A DNA stretch of 42,014 nucleotides from NCBI GenBank assembly GCA_902513935.1, contig CABXOR010000008.1, positions 1-42,014 of the forward strand, written 5' to 3'. This document shows positions 41,272-42,014 of the stretch, piece after piece. Every line of letters begins with the position of its first letter. Positions within the stretch are counted from its first letter, which is position 1. The DNA comes from an uncultured SAR324 cluster bacterium. GTDB taxonomy: Bacteria; SAR324; NAC60-12. The notes below the pieces were generated by a model that was not told the DNA's origin, made no database searches, and was given only the letters and a program-made list of their open reading frames with translations. The position numbers and the translations under genes were made by a program.

Positions 41272-42014
41272 TCACAATCTTTTGCAGAACTCAGACAGGT
41301 GTGGAAGTTCCCTTTGACAGAGAGTACTTGCACAAGCTTCAATTTTGTTAAGACTCGGTCTTGAAGCCGGTAGTAAGTTTTTTGTGCGGTTACGTACCTT
41401 CAACAAACACTGAAGTAACCGCTGTTCCTGCTGTTTGACACTCATATTCCCTCCAATACAGTAAGTACGCGCCACGTTAAAAGTTGACCATGCTGGAAGA
41501 CGGTTCAGATCAAAAACCAATGATTTCCGTATGTCTCTTAAATGTTCTGAATATTTTGCTCCCTGTCTGTTTGTGCTGCAAACTGAAACAGATTTTTTGC
41601 TGCTGTTCAAAGAAAACAATGAAAACCGACTGGCAATCAAGAACATAGAGGTCATTCCTAAAAATAATACTACTGCAATCATCAACCAAATCAGCCACTT
41701 TTTCCAATTTCTGGCGCCAACCCCGTTCGGATTGAATTGTTGTATTTTACCCAATACATATTCCACGAAGGCACCGACTGCAGATGGGACTTCAAACTTT
41801 TTTGGTTCTTCTTGCGGATTAATCTCTTCTTCATCAATGCTAGAATGTTCTTCTTTTTTCTTTTTTTTCTTTTGTGTTGATTTCCCAGATTGAAATTTCA
41901 GGTCTAACAAATTAGGATCAACTTCTGGTAGTTCAGGTAATTCACCACTTTTATGTTGTGCAATAATCAGTTCGTATAAATCAAACTGTGATTCTAACAG
42001 TTCTCGGATACTTG
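41272..42014 (-). CDS. Membrane protein of unknown function, 5' end outside the window
   Basis: The frame is open to the window edge, at least 247 codons including sequence upstream of the TTG at 41910 (LLESQFDLYELIIAQHKSGE, then LPELPEVDPN), so the true start lies beyond 42014. Next come a run of lysines (QKKKKKKEE), an acidic linker, one membrane helix (WLIWLMIAVVLFLGMTSMF) and a C-terminal domain with six cysteines (VSVCSTN, TYCIGG, LLQCLLK, EACASTLCQ, EFCKRL). No family is recognised. Orientation is probably cytoplasmic N-terminus and periplasmic Cys domain. Confidence 0.6.
   Translation of the reverse strand, partial: SIRELLESQFDLYELIIAQHKSGELPELPEVDPNLLDLKFQSGKSTQKKKKKKEEHSSIDEEEINPQEEPKKFEVPSAVGAFVEYVLGKIQQFNPNGVGARNWKKWLIWLMIAVVLFLGMTSMFLIASRFSLFSLNSSKKSVSVCSTNRQGAKYSEHLRDIRKSLVFDLNRLPAWSTFNVARTYCIGGNMSVKQQEQRLLQCLLKVRNRTKNLLPASRPSLNKIEACASTLCQRELPHLSEFCKRL

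Overview
The window is an A+T-rich (about 39% G+C by eye), gene-dense stretch of a Gram-negative bacterial chromosome. Gram-negative: a full-length LptD, a GspC-type secretion protein, several proteins with signal peptides and beta-barrel-like C-termini. Flagellar-type FliM/FliN, a plant/proteobacterial-type glutamate-cysteine ligase, a selenoprotein of the GrdB-like family and a mobile repeat of a style seen in deltaproteobacteria suggest a deltaproteobacterial-grade lineage (SAR324-like would fit). That taxonomic guess is inference and not secure. No rRNA, tRNA, CRISPR array or intact insertion sequence was seen.

Layout. 1-3617 (mostly minus): start of a ComEC/Rec2 DNA-uptake channel cut by the window edge, GspC, AroQ, an alpha/beta hydrolase, an MFS remnant and a small membrane protein. 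3970-4891: two tandem DUF3015-like secreted proteins. 5139-8769: PrmA with a small Cys-motif partner, then HflC without HflK, then FolC. 8770-13999: loose accessory zone with large non-coding gaps, three exported or outer-membrane proteins, a HAD hydrolase and side-by-side fragments of moaA and a RecB-like nuclease gene. 14000-16108: M50 peptidase and glutamate-cysteine ligase. 16102-21205: FliM and a FliN with a giant acidic N-terminus on one strand, and divergently a TPR protein coupled to a small ExbD/TolR-like membrane protein. 21210-26786: RelA/SpoT, a GDPD-family phosphodiesterase, a MurG-family glycosyltransferase, MTA/SAH nucleosidase and a small secreted protein. 26898-31802: ArgS, IF-1, dGTPase, IspG. 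31800-31915: a MITE-like repeat. 32134-34875: GNAT acetyltransferase, YggS, a selenocysteine-containing GrdB-like protein, an SNase-like protein. 35172-38538: LptD and an outer-membrane protein. 38599-41135: a deleted HTH regulator gene and a MaoC-MaoC-CaiB/BaiF acyl-CoA operon. 41272 to the end: an unrecognised membrane protein running off the window.

Most of the window is housekeeping. The strongest unusual items are the in-frame UGA at 33906 with a convincing bacterial SECIS hairpin, which merges two apparent ORFs into one selenoprotein; the FliN with about 350 acidic residues in front of its SPOA domain, encoded in part by five perfect 12-bp tandem repeats; a FliM lacking the usual N-terminal CheY-binding segment; a RelA/SpoT with altered synthetase residues; gene fragments revealing past deletions; and an apparent strong excess of the palindrome TCCGGA across the whole window.
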